A stretch of DNA of 64,000 nucleotides. Origin: Paenibacillus sp. E222. GTDB taxonomy: Bacteria > Bacillota > Bacilli > Paenibacillales > Paenibacillaceae. Location: positions 2,542,001-2,606,000 of the forward strand of contig NZ_CP058552.1 of the NCBI RefSeq assembly GCF_013401555.1, given 5' to 3'. Numbering within the stretch: the first letter of the stretch is position 1; the number at the start of each line of letters is the position of its first letter. The notes beneath the pieces are model-generated. The model searched no databases, was not told where the DNA came from, and worked only from the letters and a program-made list of their open reading frames with translations. The position numbers and the translations under genes are program-made. Positions 44,221 to 52,137 of the stretch are shown piece after piece.

Positions 44221-45107
44221 TGCGATTATTAAGAAATTTGAGTAAAGACAAGCTTGCGATGACATCGCTCGCTGTTATTGTGATCATTATTGCTGTGGGC
44301 GTATTTGCCCCGTTGTGTGCACCCCATGACCCGGAGGAAGTGAATATGAAGCTTCGATATGCTTCCTCCTCCTGGAGTTATTGGCTAGGAAATGATCACT
44401 TGGGCAGATGTGTGTTATCCAGACTCATTTATGGTATTCGTCCCAGTGTGCTATGGGTTTTGGTTGCCCTGATGATATCTGTTCTGGTCGGAGCTGTTGT
44501 CGGATTTATCGCGGGGTACTTCAAGGGGAAGACAGATGCCTGGATCATGAGACTTTGTGATGTCATGCTGTCTTTCCCGGGATACGTCATGACACTGGCG
44601 GTGGTCGGTATTTTGGGTGCGGGACTTGAACATATTCTGATCGCGTTTGTAGTCATGAAATGGGCGTGGTTTGCCCGCGTTATTCGCACATCCGTGATGC
44701 AGTTCTCCGAGATGGAGTATGTGAAATTCGCCAAAGCCTCTGGCATTGGCAGCTTCAGAATTATAACCAAGCATATCGTTCCGGTAACATTTGCCGATAT
44801 TGCGGTGATTGCCAGTGGTTCCATGTGTTCGATGATGCTGCAGATCTCGGGACTTTCTTTTCTGGGTTTGGGAATTCAGGCCCCTCATGCCGAATGGGGG
44901 ATGATGTTGAATGAGACAAGGGAAGTCATGTTCTCCAGACCGGAGTTAATGCTGGCACCTGGACTAGCCATTGTGATTGTGGTGTCGGCCTTTAATTTTT
45001 TATCGGATGCACTTCAGGTCGCGTTGGACCCCAAATTAATGACTTCCCAAGGTAAGCTTCGTAAAAAAGAGGTGGGAAAAGCCGTTTATGAATATCGTAG
45101 AGGTTAA
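44220..45107 (+). CDS. cntC: Metallophore ABC importer permease CntC
   Basis: 295 residues, DppC/NikC type. A first helix (about 14-32) is followed by APHDPEEVNMKLRYAS, LGNDHLGRCVLSRLIYGIRPS and the loop EYVKFAKASGIGSFRIITKHIVPVTFADI. Overlaps cntB by 1 nt and cntD by 20 nt. Confidence 0.9.
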   Translation: MRLLRNLSKDKLAMTSLAVIVIIIAVGVFAPLCAPHDPEEVNMKLRYASSSWSYWLGNDHLGRCVLSRLIYGIRPSVLWVLVALMISVLVGAVVGFIAGYFKGKTDAWIMRLCDVMLSFPGYVMTLAVVGILGAGLEHILIAFVVMKWAWFARVIRTSVMQFSEMEYVKFAKASGIGSFRIITKHIVPVTFADIAVIASGSMCSMMLQISGLSFLGLGIQAPHAEWGMMLNETREVMFSRPELMLAPGLAIVIVVSAFNFLSDALQVALDPKLMTSQGKLRKKEVGKAVYEYRRG

Positions 45108-45933
45108 ACATTTGAAGATCTGGGACGCCCATACGGACAAGGTCATTATTCATAACAGTTCATTTCAGGTCAAACAAGGAAGCTGTCTGGCGATTGTCGG
45201 AGAAAGCGGAAGTGGCAAGTCCGTCACATGCAGGTCCATTATGCGTTTGAATAAACCCTGGATTCGCCAATCCGGAACGATTCTCTTCAAAGACGAGGAC
45301 ATGGGCCGGCTTTCTGAACAAGAGATGAGACGAAGAAGAGGCAAAAACCTGTGTATGATTCTGCAAAATGGCATGAGTGCGTTTGACCCTTCTTGTGTAA
45401 TCGGTGTCCATATCCGGGAGACGCTACAGACGCATTTTGACTGGAGCAACAAAGAAAGCGAACGGAAGATCATGAGCGCCATGGAAAGTGTCATGTTAAA
45501 GAATCCGCAGGAAATCCTGAATCAATATCCACATCAGCTATCCGGGGGCATGTTGCAGCGCATTATGATTGCATTGGCACTTGTGCTGGAGCCGGATCTG
45601 ATCATTGCGGATGAACCGACAACGGCGCTGGATACGATCTCTCAATATGAAGTGGTTGAACAATTGATTCGACTGCGCGAGCGAATGGGTTGTTCCATGC
45701 TGTTTATATCCCATGACCTCGGTGTGGTCCAGAAGATTGCAGATGAAGTGATGGTCATGAAAGACGGTGCCATTGTGGAAAGTGGGCATATTCGTTCTGT
45801 TTTTACGAAGCCGAAGCATGACTATACGCAATATTTGGTTTCCACCCGGCTGGAGCTGAGCAATCATTTCAGGAAACTGATGCAGGGAGGGGATACAGAT
45901 GCTCAAGGTGGATGGGATCGAAAAGTCCTATAA
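45088..45933 (+). CDS. cntD: Metallophore ABC importer ATPase CntD
   Basis: 281 residues. Walker A VGESGSGKSV, signature LSGGMLQR, Walker B LIIADEPTTALD, H-loop ISHD. The C-terminal tail (from about 235) is the short OppD-type extension. Overlaps cntC by 20 nt and cntF by 35 nt, a tightly coupled arrangement. Provides one of two ATP sites for the CntBC channel. Confidence 0.9.
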   Translation: MNIVEVKHLKIWDAHTDKVIIHNSSFQVKQGSCLAIVGESGSGKSVTCRSIMRLNKPWIRQSGTILFKDEDMGRLSEQEMRRRRGKNLCMILQNGMSAFDPSCVIGVHIRETLQTHFDWSNKESERKIMSAMESVMLKNPQEILNQYPHQLSGGMLQRIMIALALVLEPDLIIADEPTTALDTISQYEVVEQLIRLRERMGCSMLFISHDLGVVQKIADEVMVMKDGAIVESGHIRSVFTKPKHDYTQYLVSTRLELSNHFRKLMQGGDTDAQGGWDRKVL

Positions 45934-46663
45934 ACAAGGCGGATTATTCTCCAAACAAAGACAGAAGATATTGAAAAAAGTTTCATTTGAATGCCAGCAT
46001 GGCGAATGTCTCGGCATCATCGGCGAAAGTGGGAGCGGCAAGTCCACGTTGGGGCGTCTGATCCTGGGCATCGAGAAGCCGGATCGCGGGCGTATTTTAT
46101 TTGAGGGGAAAAACGTGAATGATCGCCGCGTGAGAAGGGGCAGCATCAGTGCCGTATTTCAAAATTATACGTCCTCCATTAATCCGTTTCTTACGGTGGA
46201 GGAAGCCATCATGGAGCCTTTGAAAGCTCAAAAAAAAGTGGAGCCGGGTATGCAAATCAAGGTGGATACGCTGCTGCATCAAGTGGGATTAGACTCGTCC
46301 TACAGGCTCAAATATCCGCATGAACTATCCGGTGGAGAGGCTCAGAGAGTATGTATTGCGAGAGCCATATCGACTGAACCCCGATGCATTGTATTCGATG
46401 AAGCCATCAGTTCTCTGGACGTGTCTGTGCAGATTCAGGTGCTGCGATTGTTAAAAGAATTAAAGCAATTTTATCAGATGAGCTATGTGTTCATTACGCA
46501 TGATATTCAGGCAGCAGCTTATATTTGCGATAGAGTTATTATTTTCAGGGACGGTCAGATTGAGGAAATGGTGCCTATTGAGCAGCTGAAGCATGTTCAG
46601 TCCGATTATGCGAGGAGATTATTAACCTATTTAATTACGTTTCAGGGGGAGGATCAGGGATGA
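45899..46663 (+). CDS. cntF: Metallophore ABC importer ATPase CntF
   Basis: 254 residues. Walker A IGESGSGKST, signature LSGGEAQRV, Walker B CIVFDEAISSLD, H-loop ITHDIQAA. DppF/NikE-like but short at the C-terminus. GGAGGGG before ATG 45899 lies inside cntD. With CntD it forms the heterodimeric motor. Overlaps cntE by 4 nt. Confidence 0.9.
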   Translation: MLKVDGIEKSYKQGGLFSKQRQKILKKVSFECQHGECLGIIGESGSGKSTLGRLILGIEKPDRGRILFEGKNVNDRRVRRGSISAVFQNYTSSINPFLTVEEAIMEPLKAQKKVEPGMQIKVDTLLHQVGLDSSYRLKYPHELSGGEAQRVCIARAISTEPRCIVFDEAISSLDVSVQIQVLRLLKELKQFYQMSYVFITHDIQAAAYICDRVIIFRDGQIEEMVPIEQLKHVQSDYARRLLTYLITFQGEDQG

Positions 46664-47856
46664 GTGGAGCGATGTCATGGCCGTTTCTGCGTTTGTACAT
46701 CCTGGTTCTTCTGTATTTTAGTGCAAATGCAATTCTTAATGTCATTATTCCTTTACAGGGTGAATCCCTGGGGGCGAGCAGTACAACCATCGGGCTGATT
46801 ATGGGCGCCTATATGTTCACAACCATGTTTTTCAGACCATGGGCAGGTCACATCATTCAAAAGCGCGGACCGATCAAAGTCCTTCGTTTTATTCTGATTA
46901 TCAATGGATTTGCCCTGATTTTATACACGTTTACAGGGCTTGGAGGCTATCTGCTCGCTCGTATTTTACAGGGGGTATCAACCGCTTTCTTTTCCATGGC
47001 GCTGCAGATTGGCATTATTGATGCCCTGCCGGAGAAAGACCGTTCCCAGGGCATTTCCTATTATTCGTTGTTCAGTTATATTCCCGGCATTGTGGGACCT
47101 GTCCTGGCGCTAGGGATTTGGCAGACAGGCGGGATGGATTATTTTACAGTGGTTCTGATCGGTATTGCGATCTGCACAGGCGTCTTCGGATATACCGCCA
47201 AAATGGACAAGAGCAGGGAGCAGCATCCTGCTGAAAATCCATCGGAGCAGCGCGTAAGCATGCTTCAATCCTTTCGTCAATTGGTGCAAAATCCATTCTT
47301 GTTTAGATGCAGTGTACTGATGCTAAGTGCTTCCATTGTGTTTGGTGCTATCACGACCTTTATTCCGCTATACGCCAGTCAATTGCCAAGCGGCAATGCG
47401 GGTGTCTATCTGATGCTTCAGGCAGGAACTGTGGTGCTCACCCGGATATTGTTACGTAAAAAAATCCCCTCCGATGGCAGGTGGCACGCACCTTTTATCA
47501 TGGGAACGATGCTGCTGTTGGCAATAGCCGCACTATGTGTGAGCTGGGCAATCACAGGAGGAGCTGTCCTTTTGTATGTGGGGGCCATCTTGATGGGGAT
47601 CGCTCAATCCATTCTCTATCCAACGTTAACCACCTATTTATCCTTTGTGCTGCCGCAGTTGAATCGGAATGTGTTAATTGGTTTATTCATTGCGACAGCA
47701 GATCTGGGCGTATCTCTGGGCGGTGTGTTGATGGGACCGGTCGCTGATTTATCCTCCTATTCGTATATGTACATGATTTGTGCTATCCTAGGGGCGGTAA
47801 TGATTGCTTTTGCCTATCAACGAAGAAAACCCGTCACAGATATGTCTGTGGGTTAA
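46660..47856 (+). CDS. cntE: Metallophore exporter CntE (MFS)
   Basis: 398 residues with twelve predicted helices in the major-facilitator fold. Landmarks: FLRLYILVLLYFSANAILNVIIPLQGESLG at the N-terminus, MGAYMFTTMFFRPWAGHIIQKRGPIKVL (the loop 2-3 motif), RILQGVSTAFFSMALQIG. CntE exports the finished opine metallophore. Position at the end of the ABC genes matches the Staphylococcus cnt order. A close paralogue follows directly. Confidence 0.87.
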   Translation: MSGAMSWPFLRLYILVLLYFSANAILNVIIPLQGESLGASSTTIGLIMGAYMFTTMFFRPWAGHIIQKRGPIKVLRFILIINGFALILYTFTGLGGYLLARILQGVSTAFFSMALQIGIIDALPEKDRSQGISYYSLFSYIPGIVGPVLALGIWQTGGMDYFTVVLIGIAICTGVFGYTAKMDKSREQHPAENPSEQRVSMLQSFRQLVQNPFLFRCSVLMLSASIVFGAITTFIPLYASQLPSGNAGVYLMLQAGTVVLTRILLRKKIPSDGRWHAPFIMGTMLLLAIAALCVSWAITGGAVLLYVGAILMGIAQSILYPTLTTYLSFVLPQLNRNVLIGLFIATADLGVSLGGVLMGPVADLSSYSYMYMICAILGAVMIAFAYQRRKPVTDMSVG

Positions 47857-47882
47857 CTGCCAGAAGAAAGTGGGGTAACGGT

Positions 47883-49109
47883 TTGGAGTCATCTGTAACG
47901 GCGAACGGCAAACTAAACCCGGTATCCTTTTCATTTATCCGGTTTTATCTGTTGGCCTTTTTATTTTTTGCCGCCAATTCGGCTTTGACGATTATTCTCC
48001 CTTTGCGGAGTGAAGCTGCAGGATTGAACCAGGCCGAGATTGGCCTGATGATGGGGGCTTACATGTTTACGTGTATGCTTCTAAGGCCTTTTGCAGCGCA
48101 GCTTCTGGGACGTTATGGCCCGCTGCGTGTGATGCAGTGGCTGTTGATTTTGCATGCCGCAACACTGCTGCTGTTTGTTGGTTTTGGTGTGGAGGCGTAT
48201 TTGTGGCTGCGGGCGCTGCAAGGTGTAGCTACGGCGTTCTTTTCCATGACCATGCAGGCGGGCATTGTCGAAAAGCTGGAGGATAAGGACCGGGCTCAGG
48301 GATTGTCCATGTATACCCTTTTTACGATGGTCCCGTCTCTGGTCATTCCCATACTCGCTATCCAGATCTGGGAAAATGCCAGCGACATCTGGTTTACTAT
48401 GCTAATGATCGGTTTGGCGGCTCTTCCACTCCTGATCGGCTATAACGTGGACTTGCCCCGAAGCACGGTACAGAATAAATCGTATACGCTCGGGGATATG
48501 GTGCGGTCATTCGGCGGCATCTGGCGCAGCACACCACTGTTGATTAGCAGCATAGTTATGCTGTTTGCTTCATGTGTATTTGGAGCCACGGCGACCTTTC
48601 TTCCGTTGTATTTGGTATCGACCGGGAAGGCGAGCGCGGGGGTGTTCTTAACTATCCAGGGATTGGTCGTCATCTTGTGCAGATTCATTCTGCGTAAAAA
48701 AATCCCTTCCGACGGCAGCTGGAATACGTGGCTGATGGCGGGGCTGCTGTTATGTGCGGCACTGGGAACCCAGCTGCTTGCTCTGTCGGAGACGATCGGT
48801 CCGATGGTATACCTGTCTGCGGTGTTCAGTGGGTTTGCCGTGGCCTTGCTGTACCCGACATTAACCACGTATTTGTCATTTGTGCTGCCGACCGATTCCC
48901 GATATGTACTGATGGGCATTTTCATGTCCTCGTATGATCTGGGCTTCTCACTGGGCGGGCTTGCGATGGGGCTAATTGTACAAATAAGCTCGTATTCAAC
49001 CATGTTTACGATCTGCACGCTGCTATCCGTTGCGGCCATGATTCTCGTCGTGGCTTTCAGGCAACGGATGGAAGCAGGCAATAGGGTTAAATCTGTGGTG
49101 ATGACGTAA
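47883..49109 (+). CDS. Second MFS exporter, CntE paralogue
   Basis: About 408 residues, twelve helices. It repeats the layout and motifs of the preceding exporter: FIRFYLLAFLFFAANSALTIILPLRSEAAG, MMGAYMFTCMLLRPFAAQLLGRYGPLRVM, RALQGVATAFFSMTMQAG. A TTG at 47883 is the likely start (GTGGGGTAACGG upstream); a longer frame to 47778 would overlap cntE. A tandem duplicate may export a second or modified opine, or an intermediate; this is inference. A weak terminator follows. Confidence 0.82.
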   Translation: MESSVTANGKLNPVSFSFIRFYLLAFLFFAANSALTIILPLRSEAAGLNQAEIGLMMGAYMFTCMLLRPFAAQLLGRYGPLRVMQWLLILHAATLLLFVGFGVEAYLWLRALQGVATAFFSMTMQAGIVEKLEDKDRAQGLSMYTLFTMVPSLVIPILAIQIWENASDIWFTMLMIGLAALPLLIGYNVDLPRSTVQNKSYTLGDMVRSFGGIWRSTPLLISSIVMLFASCVFGATATFLPLYLVSTGKASAGVFLTIQGLVVILCRFILRKKIPSDGSWNTWLMAGLLLCAALGTQLLALSETIGPMVYLSAVFSGFAVALLYPTLTTYLSFVLPTDSRYVLMGIFMSSYDLGFSLGGLAMGLIVQISSYSTMFTICTLLSVAAMILVVAFRQRMEAGNRVKSVVMT

Positions 49110-49197
49110 TTGTATCCCATCTATAAGAAAAAAATTAAAGGCGTATGGACTGACTTTTCTGGAATTGTATCATTATGATGCGAAGCTGCAGGAGGTT

Positions 49198-49216
49198 GGC
49201 CATAGGCCTTTTTTTT
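49198..49216 (+). terminator. Weak terminator after the metallophore cluster
   Basis: GGCC ATA GGCC (49198-49208) then eight T residues. The stem has only four base pairs, so efficiency is doubtful. Confidence 0.45.
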
Positions 49217-49241
49217 GCTGGGGTTTGCGGCAGTAGCGTAG

Positions 49242-49359
49242 GGAACGGAATCGATCTGAAGAAGCGGTAGCGTTCGCCTTTGTCTCCGAATTTCTAACCT
49301 TTGAGAGACTAAATTAAAGAAATTTGGAGACAACAGCGATCGGAAGACGATCCGTGACC
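49242..49359 (+). repeat. Dispersed structured element, diverged copy D
   Basis: 118 bp. It keeps CTGAAGAAGCGG, TTCGCCTT and ACAGCGATCGGAAG, but the main stem has changed on both sides: TGTCTCCGAATTTCT (49281-49295) pairs with AGAAATTTGGAGACA (49318-49332), where copies A, B and E have TATCCCC/GGGGATA. The outer arm also differs (ACGGAATCG against CGATCCGT). It has no TIRs and lies upstream of the zagA promoter. Confidence 0.8.
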
Positions 49360-49397
49360 AAAGCGGCCACCTCGCGCGAGAAAAACAAAAAAATGAT

Positions 49398-49426
49398 TTG
49401 ACAACAGCGTGCAACAGGATTATAGT
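49398..49426 (+). promoter_or_regulatory. Promoter of the zinc-starvation operon
   Basis: TTGACA (49398-49403), 17-bp spacer, TATAGT (49421-49426). The Zur box starts 8 bp downstream. Confidence 0.75.
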
Positions 49427-49434
49427 CATTGTTG

Positions 49435-49457
49435 TTAATCGTAAAAATTACTATTAA
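49435..49457. promoter_or_regulatory. Zur box of the zinc-starvation operon
   Basis: TTAATCGTAAA, A, ATTACTATTAA: the same 23-bp site as at 38237 with one base different. It covers the expected transcription start, so zinc-loaded Zur would block initiation. Confidence 0.87.
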
Positions 49458-49499
49458 GGTCGAAAGTTTATTGACCACAACCATAAGGAGTAGATACAC

Positions 49500-50696
49500 A
49501 TGACACAAAAGCAGGTTCCGGTAACTGTTCTTAGCGGTTACCTCGGTTCAGGTAAAACCACCGTTCTTAATCACGTACTGCACAATCGACAGGGGCTCAA
49601 GGTCGCGGTCATCGTTAATGACATGAGTGAGGTGAACATTGATGCCGCTCTGGTGAAGGGTGAGGCGACATTGTCACGCACCGAAGAAAAGCTGGTGGAG
49701 CTGTCCAATGGCTGCATCTGCTGCACCTTGCGAGATGATCTGATGCAGGAGATTGAGAAGCTGGTGAATGAAGGCAGGTTTGATTATATCCTGATTGAAT
49801 CCACAGGCATCAGTGAGCCTGTGCCGGTAGCGCAGACTTTTACATATGCCGACGAGGAGTCGGGTATTGATCTGACAAGTCTGGCAAAGCTGGATTGTCT
49901 GGTAACCGTTGTGGATGCCCATCGATTCTGGCATGATTTTGCCTCAGGACAGAGCCTGCTGGATCGGAACCAGGCCACGGGTGAGGAAGATACCCGCGAT
50001 GTTGTGGACCTGCTGATTGATCAGATTGAGACATGTGATGTCCTGCTGCTGAACAAATGTGATCTGGTCGATGACGTGGAGCTGAACAAGCTTGAAGGTG
50101 TCATCCGCAAGCTTCAGCCTAATGCCAAAATCATTCGGACTGTGAACGGACAGGTCAACCCGTCTGGAATTTTAAATACAGGTCTTTTTGACTTCGAGAA
50201 AGCAAGCATGTCCGCCGGATGGATTCAGGAGCTGGAGAAGGAATCACATACACCGGAGACCGAGGAATACGGTATTGGCTCCTTCGTGTATCGTCGTCGT
50301 AAACCATTCCACCCTTCTCGTCTGGCTGAATTCATGAGCTACTGGCCGGAAGAAGTGGTGCGTGCCAAAGGGCTGGTCTGGCTCGCGGCTGAGGGGGATT
50401 TGGCTGCAAGTCTGAGTCAGGCGGGATCGTCGATTCAGTTTGGCCCTGCCGGGCATTGGGTTGCGGCATTACCGGAAGCGGACAAGGAAGAAATTTTGCG
50501 TACAGAGCCAGATGTACTGGAAAAGTGGGATGCACAGTGGGGAGACCGTCAGACTGAGCTGGTCATGATCGGGATTGAAATGGAGCGCGCCATCATTGAA
50601 GAAGAACTGGACCAATGTCTGCTCAGTGATGAAGAAATGCAGGCCGACTGGGGACATTTCGACAATCCTCTGCCGTGGCCAGTTGAAGCCGTATAA
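49500..50696 (+). CDS. zagA: Zinc metallochaperone GTPase (CobW family, ZagA/YciC)
   Basis: 398 residues, close to B. subtilis YciC/ZagA. G3E-family P-loop GTPase: LSGYLGSGKTTVLNHVL is the Walker A, GCICCTLRDD is the conserved CxCC metal-binding motif, IESTGISEP the switch region and LLLNKCDLVDD the guanine-specificity motif. It delivers zinc to client proteins during limitation (for example FolE). The C-terminal CobW domain spans about 265-375. RBS AAGGAGTAG precedes ATG 49500. First gene behind the Zur box. Confidence 0.93.
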   Translation: MTQKQVPVTVLSGYLGSGKTTVLNHVLHNRQGLKVAVIVNDMSEVNIDAALVKGEATLSRTEEKLVELSNGCICCTLRDDLMQEIEKLVNEGRFDYILIESTGISEPVPVAQTFTYADEESGIDLTSLAKLDCLVTVVDAHRFWHDFASGQSLLDRNQATGEEDTRDVVDLLIDQIETCDVLLLNKCDLVDDVELNKLEGVIRKLQPNAKIIRTVNGQVNPSGILNTGLFDFEKASMSAGWIQELEKESHTPETEEYGIGSFVYRRRKPFHPSRLAEFMSYWPEEVVRAKGLVWLAAEGDLAASLSQAGSSIQFGPAGHWVAALPEADKEEILRTEPDVLEKWDAQWGDRQTELVMIGIEMERAIIEEELDQCLLSDEEMQADWGHFDNPLPWPVEAV

Positions 50697-50725
50697 AAAC
50701 TAATTTATAAAAGGAGCTGTAAACC

Positions 50726-50995
50726 GTGGCCAAAAAATCAAAAGTGGTACGTGAAAAACAACGTCAGGCAATCGTAGCGAAATATGCGGAGCTGCGCCGG
50801 GAACTGAAAGAAAAAGGGGATTATGAAGCGCTGCAGAAACTGCCGCGCAATGCTTCTCCGACCCGATTGAAAAATCGCTGCGAACTGACAGGCCGCCCGA
50901 GAGGATATTTGCGCAAGTTCAAGGTTTCGCGGATTGTATTCCGTGAGCTGGCTCATCAAGGGCAAATTCCGGGCGTCACGAAGTCAAGCTGGTAA
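50726..50995 (+). CDS. rpsN: Zinc-independent ribosomal protein S14 (RpsN paralogue)
   Basis: 89 residues. It is the long, C-minus form of S14: no CxxC pairs of the zinc ribbon are present, and only one Cys ([16 protein letters not shown]). Under zinc shortage it replaces the Zn-containing S14 in the 30S subunit, releasing zinc. The Zur-controlled position behind zagA is typical. GTG 50726 is the start, with AAAAGGAGCTG upstream. Ends 5 nt before the next gene. Confidence 0.95.
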   Translation: MAKKSKVVREKQRQAIVAKYAELRRELKEKGDYEALQKLPRNASPTRLKNRCELTGRPRGYLRKFKVSRIVFRELAHQGQIPGVTKSSW

Positions 50996-51000
50996 GACGC

Positions 51001-52137
51001 ATGCATGATGTATTTGATTATGATTGTGTAATTGTTGGAGGGGGGCCAGCCGGGATCGGCATGGCCTCTGTCCTGCAGGATCTGGGAATGCCTCGTTTTA
51101 CCGTGCTGGAACGCAGTGAGGTGGGGGCAACTTTTCTGGCGTGGCCGGAGGAAATGCGTCTGATCACCCCTTCGTTCACAAGTAATGCCTACGGCATGAT
51201 GGATCTGAACGCGGTGGCTTTGAATACGTCTCCGGCGTACACACTGGGAACAGAACATCCGACAGGCCTGGAGTACGCGAAATATTTGCAGGTGGTGAGC
51301 CAGTACAAGAAATTGCCTGTGCAAACGGGATTAGATGTTTCCGAGGTTATTCCGGAGGAGAATGGCTTCCGGGTCGTGACATCCAATGGACAACTGCGCA
51401 CACGCTTTGTCATCTGGGCAGCAGGTGAATTTCAATATCCGAGACTGGACCTGTTTCCTGGGGCTGAGTATGGTGTGCACAGCAGTTTGTTTTCCAGCTG
51501 GACGGCGGTTCAGGGAGAAGAATGTGTCATCGTTGGTGGCTATGAGAGCGGTGTGGATGCAGCCATTCACCTGAGTAAACTGGGGAAAAACGTAACGGTA
51601 ATCGACCGAAACGGACGAGGACTCGCCAAGGGCAGCAGTGATCCCAGTGTGGAGCTAAGCCCCTATACGAAGGATCGCCTGCGCGCGGCAATGATGGATA
51701 AGCGAATACACTTGATGCAAGGTTATGAGGTCAAATGGATTGAACCGGATGAACCAGGTGGTTATGTTCTCTATTGCGAGAACGATTCCGGAGAGTCCCG
51801 CTTGCTCAAGACGGGGCAGCCTCCTGTTCTGGCGACCGGGTTCCGCAGCAGTCTGCACCTGATTGAGAATCTCGTCGAGCGGAGCAAGGAAGGTCAGCTG
51901 CAATTGGGAGCGGCGGATGAATCGACGATTGCCCCCGGCCTGTTCATTACTGGACCCCAGGTCATGCATGGTCAACTCCAATTTTGCTTCATTTATAAAT
52001 TCAGACAGCGCTTTGCGGTGGTGGCCCAGGCCATGGGTGAGAGACTTGGGCTGGATCTGGCTCCGCTGGAAACCTATCGCAAAGAAGGCATGTTTCTTGA
52101 TGATCTGTCCTGCTGCGGTGAAGACTGCACATGCTGA
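51001..52137 (+). CDS. FAD-dependent oxidoreductase with cysteine-rich tail
   Basis: 378 residues. N-terminal FAD-binding DCVIVGGGPAGIGMASVL (GxGxxG), central NAD(P)-binding ECVIVGGYESGVDAAIHL and ATGFRSS near residue 280: a CzcO/thioredoxin-reductase-like flavoprotein or monooxygenase. The chain ends in DDLSCCGEDCTC, four Cys in eight residues, a possible zinc or metal binding or redox site. Position in the Zur operon suggests a role in metal mobilisation or the reduction of metal thiolates, but the substrate is unknown. Overlaps the next gene by 7 nt. Confidence 0.8.
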   Translation: MHDVFDYDCVIVGGGPAGIGMASVLQDLGMPRFTVLERSEVGATFLAWPEEMRLITPSFTSNAYGMMDLNAVALNTSPAYTLGTEHPTGLEYAKYLQVVSQYKKLPVQTGLDVSEVIPEENGFRVVTSNGQLRTRFVIWAAGEFQYPRLDLFPGAEYGVHSSLFSSWTAVQGEECVIVGGYESGVDAAIHLSKLGKNVTVIDRNGRGLAKGSSDPSVELSPYTKDRLRAAMMDKRIHLMQGYEVKWIEPDEPGGYVLYCENDSGESRLLKTGQPPVLATGFRSSLHLIENLVERSKEGQLQLGAADESTIAPGLFITGPQVMHGQLQFCFIYKFRQRFAVVAQAMGERLGLDLAPLETYRKEGMFLDDLSCCGEDCTC

